Notes under the pieces: model-generated
What the model saw: the letters and a program-made list of their open reading frames with translations, nothing else
What the model was told of the DNA's origin: nothing
Databases searched by the model: none
Position numbers and translations under genes: made by a program
Origin: Deltaproteobacteria bacterium
GTDB lineage: Bacteria > Desulfobacterota > DSM-4660 > Desulfatiglandales > Desulfatiglandaceae
Length of the DNA: 9,935 nucleotides
NCBI GenBank assembly: GCA_021159825.1
Contig: JAGHDR010000194.1
Span: 1-9,935, forward strand
Direction: 5' to 3'
In this document: in pieces, positions 7,106-9,935 of the stretch
Numbering within the stretch: position 1 is the stretch's first letter
Layout of the letters: every line of letters starts with the position of its first letter

Positions 7106-7954
7106 CTAGATTGTAATACGCATCCCATCATGTGCGAAGCGCATATTTTTCAAATTTTTCTCAATTGTCTTATAATCGTCATAACCCCTGTTCCAGTACT
7201 CCTCCATATGCACAAAAAGGACCTGGCCCGCTTCTAACCTACGGGAAAGGGCAAGGGTCTCTTCAAATGTGTAAAGGGTGGTCCTCGATATGTGGTTCGC
7301 AGGATATCTAAAACCATGCTTGAGGCCGTTTTCAAAGATTCCCGGCTGGATCACGAGGATGTCCGGTTTTTTGACGTCATCCCTTTGTTCCGGAAACGGC
7401 TTGATATCGCACGACGCGTATACGATCTTCTTCCCCTTTTTCTCAAATATATAGACAAAAGCGGTTTGAGAACCGCGGTCCACCGGAATGGCGGTTATTT
7501 CGGTTTCCCCGATGGTGGTTTTTTCATCAAACCCGACACATTCCACAAACCCCTGCTGCTCATAAAAATCGATAAGGGGACCATAAATCGTTTTGAGGTC
7601 GGTGATCCGATCTTTTAAGACCCGGGGAAGGAGCAACCGGATGGTTTTTCCCCTGTAGGCCTCCCAGGTGCGAAAATCCAGCGTAATCTGCTCCACGACC
7701 CTGAATCCCTCTACGTGGTCGGGATCCAGATGGGTAAACAGGAGATAATCGACCCGATCGATATTGGCCCGGTTCAATTGCCAGGCGATCTCCGCCGGCG
7801 CATCGATCAAGAGGTTTTCATTATGGACGAAGATGGACGGCCCGGTTCTGGCGTAGGGCGCCCCCTTTTCCCTGGCTTCCCGGCAGATGCGGCATTTGCA
7901 GAGGGGTTTCGGAATAACCGTACACCCCCCGGAACCCAGAACCGTAACATGCAT
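7106..7954 (-). CDS. PhnP-like metallo-beta-lactamase-fold hydrolase
   Basis: The 282-residue protein has the MBL-fold layout of the PhnP/PqqB-like group, metal-dependent hydrolases that often act on phosphodiesters. The start HVTVLGSGGC (2-11) is followed by a Cys cluster, Cys19-x-Cys21-x-x-Cys24 (CKCRICREA), which in PhnP holds a structural zinc. The metal motif reads THLDPDHVEG (74-83). It keeps His75, Asp79 and His80 but has Asp77 where the usual HxHxDH has the second His. Later metal ligands are plausible at ASCDI (Asp), NHIS and FVHMEE. No secretion signal is present, so it should be cytoplasmic. GAGGG about eight bases before the ATG supports the start. It lies 16 nt after the FAD oxidoreductase gene and 15 nt before the MttB-like gene, in the middle of the operon. 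PhnP's cyclic phosphate substrate cannot be assumed, since no phosphonate genes are nearby. Confidence 0.85.
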   Translation of the reverse strand: MHVTVLGSGGCTVIPKPLCKCRICREAREKGAPYARTGPSIFVHNENLLIDAPAEIAWQLNRANIDRVDYLLFTHLDPDHVEGFRVVEQITLDFRTWEAYRGKTIRLLLPRVLKDRITDLKTIYGPLIDFYEQQGFVECVGFDEKTTIGETEITAIPVDRGSQTAFVYIFEKKGKKIVYASCDIKPFPEQRDDVKKPDILVIQPGIFENGLKHGFRYPANHISRTTLYTFEETLALSRRLEAGQVLFVHMEEYWNRGYDDYKTIEKNLKNMRFAHDGMRITI

Positions 7955-7970
7955 GGATCAAGCCCTCTGT

Positions 7971-9302
7971 TTAGCTCCAGGGAAAAGGACTGTGGCTGAC
8001 CGGATGCAGTTCGCCCTTTCGGTAACGGGCGAAGCGAAAGGGCTCAAGCAGCGCCTGCTTCTCCCCCAAGACCTCCTTGGCCACCAGTTTCCCTACACCG
8101 ATCATTTTATAGCCGTGGTTGGAATCGAGAATCAAATAACAATTCTGCTTCATGGTGTCAAAAATGGGAAAACTGTCCGGCGTAAAACAGCCCAATCCGC
8201 CGGAAGGTTCGTTTTTGTACATCCGGTATTTGTCTTCATATCGCTTCTGGCAATGGGCCAGGGCGGAGGTCCACATATGCACAAATTCGGGGGTAACCGT
8301 AAAGTCCGGTGAATCGATGCCGTAGGGATCCACTTTAACGTTTCCCGTGACGGTGTAGGGCGCCGCCCCGCCTTGAACCCCGCCGAAATTGAAATCAGGC
8401 TTATAATAAATGCCCCACATCTCGTCCGTGATCAATGATCCGTCCTCGCTTGAGTAAAGGGGTGCTTCCGAATCCACATGAATCACCGGCGGCATTTCGC
8501 CCCGGTTGTTCATGGCATAGGCGGGATCCACCCCAAGGGTTCCCTCCACCAGGCACATGTAGGTCCACATCTGATTTCCGGAATGCAGAATGCCGTCGGG
8601 TCCCATGATGTCGACTTCGTTGGGAAGGCCCAGCATATCCCACAAACCTTTGGCCCAGGGGCCGGGACCGGCGACGACCCAGTCGCACTGAATATCGCCC
8701 TTTGATGTTTGAACGGCAGTCACGGAATCCTTATCGGTCTTGAACCCAGTGACGGAAATCCCGGTCAATATTCGGACCCCCAGGGCTTCGGCCTTGTCTG
8801 CCAGCCGGTAGAGGGATTTCATCTGGTTGGCATACCCGCCTTTTTTTTCATGCAAAATGGAGGTAATGCCCTCGGCCTGCCAATCGTCAAAGATGTTTTT
8901 ACGCATGTAGTTGAGGCAGTCTTTTTCCCCTTCGATAAAAGCCGATTCATAACCGATATTTTTCTGTTGTTGATAAATTTGAGTTACATCCCCGTGCATG
9001 GATTCCGGAGATATCTGCATGTACCCCACCGGATGAAAACCGTAGCTTTCGGTATCTTCTTCCCATGCGCGAACGCTGTGGGCCATGAGTTCCCGCATGG
9101 CGGGTTGAAAATAGTTGTTGCGGATGATGCCGCAGGCGATGCCCGATGCACCGGCCCCGATGGCCGTTTTATCGATGACCAGGATATCTTTTCCGCTGCC
9201 GGTTCTTTTCTGCTTTAATTCCTGTGCCAGGTGCCAAGCGGTGCTGAGGCCATGGATGCCTGCTCCGATAATTATGTATTTCTTATGGGTTGGGAGTGAC
9301 AT
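7971..9302 (-). CDS. FAD-dependent oxidoreductase, DAO family (sarcosine oxidase/dehydrogenase-like)
   Basis: The 443-residue protein is a DAO-fold flavoenzyme of the family that oxidises the C-N bond of amino acids and N-methyl amines (sarcosine oxidase beta, glycine oxidase, dimethylglycine dehydrogenase). The dinucleotide-binding motif GAGIHG (13-18) lies at the N-terminus, with Asp44 (VIDK) at the end of the second strand for the FAD ribose. GAGASGIACGIIRNNY (49-64) resembles the flavin-contact segment of sarcosine oxidase beta chains. VVAGPGPWAKGL is the usual second FAD contact, and GLGCFTPDSFPIFD followed by DSNHGYKMIGVGKLVAKEVLG closes the domain. No signal peptide is seen. The start has a perfect AAGGAGG (9311-9317) eight bases upstream, overlapping the end of the preceding gene. 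The substrate is not readable from sequence; its neighbours (MttB-like, amidase, Asn-synthetase-like) suggest an N-methylated or amino substrate by inference. Confidence 0.88.
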   Translation of the reverse strand: MSLPTHKKYIIIGAGIHGLSTAWHLAQELKQKRTGSGKDILVIDKTAIGAGASGIACGIIRNNYFQPAMRELMAHSVRAWEEDTESYGFHPVGYMQISPESMHGDVTQIYQQQKNIGYESAFIEGEKDCLNYMRKNIFDDWQAEGITSILHEKKGGYANQMKSLYRLADKAEALGVRILTGISVTGFKTDKDSVTAVQTSKGDIQCDWVVAGPGPWAKGLWDMLGLPNEVDIMGPDGILHSGNQMWTYMCLVEGTLGVDPAYAMNNRGEMPPVIHVDSEAPLYSSEDGSLITDEMWGIYYKPDFNFGGVQGGAAPYTVTGNVKVDPYGIDSPDFTVTPEFVHMWTSALAHCQKRYEDKYRMYKNEPSGGLGCFTPDSFPIFDTMKQNCYLILDSNHGYKMIGVGKLVAKEVLGEKQALLEPFRFARYRKGELHPVSHSPFPWS

Positions 9303-9317
9303 TGTTTCTTCCTCCTT

Positions 9318-9935
9318 TTATTTAAATGGATCCCATCTGACGGTCTGATGTTCATAAGATGGTGGGAATTGCTTCAGGAATTCATCGTAATAATAGAGCT
9401 CTTTAAACGAAGCAAACGGCAACCCGTATGCGGCCTTGGGTCTCTCTTTTATCTCTTCGGGATCAATCTTATTGGCCACGATGTCATCCATTACATCATC
9501 CATCCCCGTTCCCATGGCAAATCTGAGTTTTTCGCGATTGGCAATCTTTTCGGGCAGCATGTCCCGGAATGCCTCTCTCAAAACATACTTCTCAACCTGC
9601 TTTTCTCCATAAATTTTCCATGTCATGGGGATTTTTTTGCTGAAAGCCACAACTTTTGAATCCAGAAACGGCGTCTTATAAACAACGGCATTGGCCATCC
9701 ATGCTCGGTCCAGGCGTCTAAGCGCTGTATTGTACGCGATATCCAACAGCTTCTGGGCCAGGCGGTCGCGCTGTTCACTGCTCTTCACTTTCGGGTTTTT
9801 GAGAACCATTCGGTAACCCCCGAACAGCTCATCGGCCCCCTCGCCCACCAGAACGGCATTGGAATGTTGTTTGACCATTCTGGAGACATAGTAGTTTGAA
9901 ATAATGCCGGAGATGCAGTCTTCGTCAAAGCTTTC
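9318..9935 (-). CDS. Asparagine synthetase (glutamine-hydrolysing)-like protein, C-terminal part (partial)
   Basis: The frame is open to the right window edge, so only the last 205 residues are present; a Met at 9878 is internal, not the start. The sequence is the C-terminal ATP-dependent synthetase domain of AsnB-type enzymes, which adenylate a carboxylate and form an amide with ammonia from glutamine. Visible family motifs are LVGEGADELFGGY (residues 29-41 of the visible part), LDRAWMANAVVYKTPFLD, EKYVLREAFRDMLPEKIANR and the Lys/Arg-rich KLRFAMGTG. The PPi-loop (SGGxDS) and the glutaminase domain lie outside the window. It ends 15 nt before the FAD oxidoreductase and is the most upstream visible gene of that operon. 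It may be ordinary AsnB, but its place in a catabolic- or biosynthetic-looking operon suggests a specialised amide-forming enzyme acting on a carboxylate other than aspartate. Confidence 0.88.
   Translation of the reverse strand, partial: ESFDEDCISGIISNYYVSRMVKQHSNAVLVGEGADELFGGYRMVLKNPKVKSSEQRDRLAQKLLDIAYNTALRRLDRAWMANAVVYKTPFLDSKVVAFSKKIPMTWKIYGEKQVEKYVLREAFRDMLPEKIANREKLRFAMGTGMDDVMDDIVANKIDPEEIKERPKAAYGLPFASFKELYYYDEFLKQFPPSYEHQTVRWDPFK

Noticed and set aside
7088..7108. TAG between the MBL and MttB-like genes is in frame, so UAG decoding as pyrrolysine would fuse them
   Set aside because: Each protein has a natural start and end, there is a proper GAGGGG ribosome site between them, and in-frame spacing has a one-in-three chance. 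No evidence for pyrrolysine use in the window.

Overview
The window looks like chromosomal DNA of a Gram-negative, probably anaerobic bacterium of the Desulfobacterota (Desulfobacterales-like). This is an inference. It rests on a Tol-Pal lipoprotein gene (outer membrane present), the MEP isoprenoid operon order xseB-ispA-dxs-tlyA, and an MttB-superfamily methyltransferase-like protein of the kind common in methylamine- and betaine-using anaerobes. No RNA gene, CRISPR array, insertion sequence or phage gene is visible.

Left part (1-1141): two outer-membrane lipoprotein genes lie on the minus strand. Pal is complete (335-889). Downstream of it is the N-terminus of a second lipoprotein that, by position, is probably CpoB/YbgF (1-156, cut by the window edge). 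They are separated by a strong intrinsic terminator on the minus strand (hairpin 233-270 plus U-tract). The 252-bp gap between pal and the plus-strand operon holds two convincing divergent sigma70-like promoters.

Middle part (1142-4905): a compact plus-strand operon of xseB (exonuclease VII small subunit), ispA (short-chain prenyl diphosphate synthase), dxs (entry enzyme of the MEP pathway) and tlyA (S4-FtsJ rRNA 2'-O-methyltransferase). All junctions overlap. The tlyA gene has no ATG/GTG/TTG upstream of its S4 domain; a CTG at 4168 behind a perfect Shine-Dalgarno is the best start. The xseB gene has no xseA beside it in this window.

Right part (4953-9935): a convergent minus-strand operon of five closely packed genes, read from right to left: asparagine-synthetase-like protein (partial at the window edge), FAD-dependent DAO-family amine oxidoreductase, PhnP-like metallo-beta-lactamase-fold hydrolase, a short MttB-like protein, and a nitrilase-superfamily amidohydrolase. 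Gaps are only 15-20 nt. The combination (amide formation, amine/N-methyl oxidation, metal hydrolase, methyltransferase-like TIM barrel, amide hydrolysis) suggests one dedicated pathway for an N-methylated or amidated small molecule. I cannot name the substrate, and I do not recognise the cluster as a described system. It is the most interesting part of the window.
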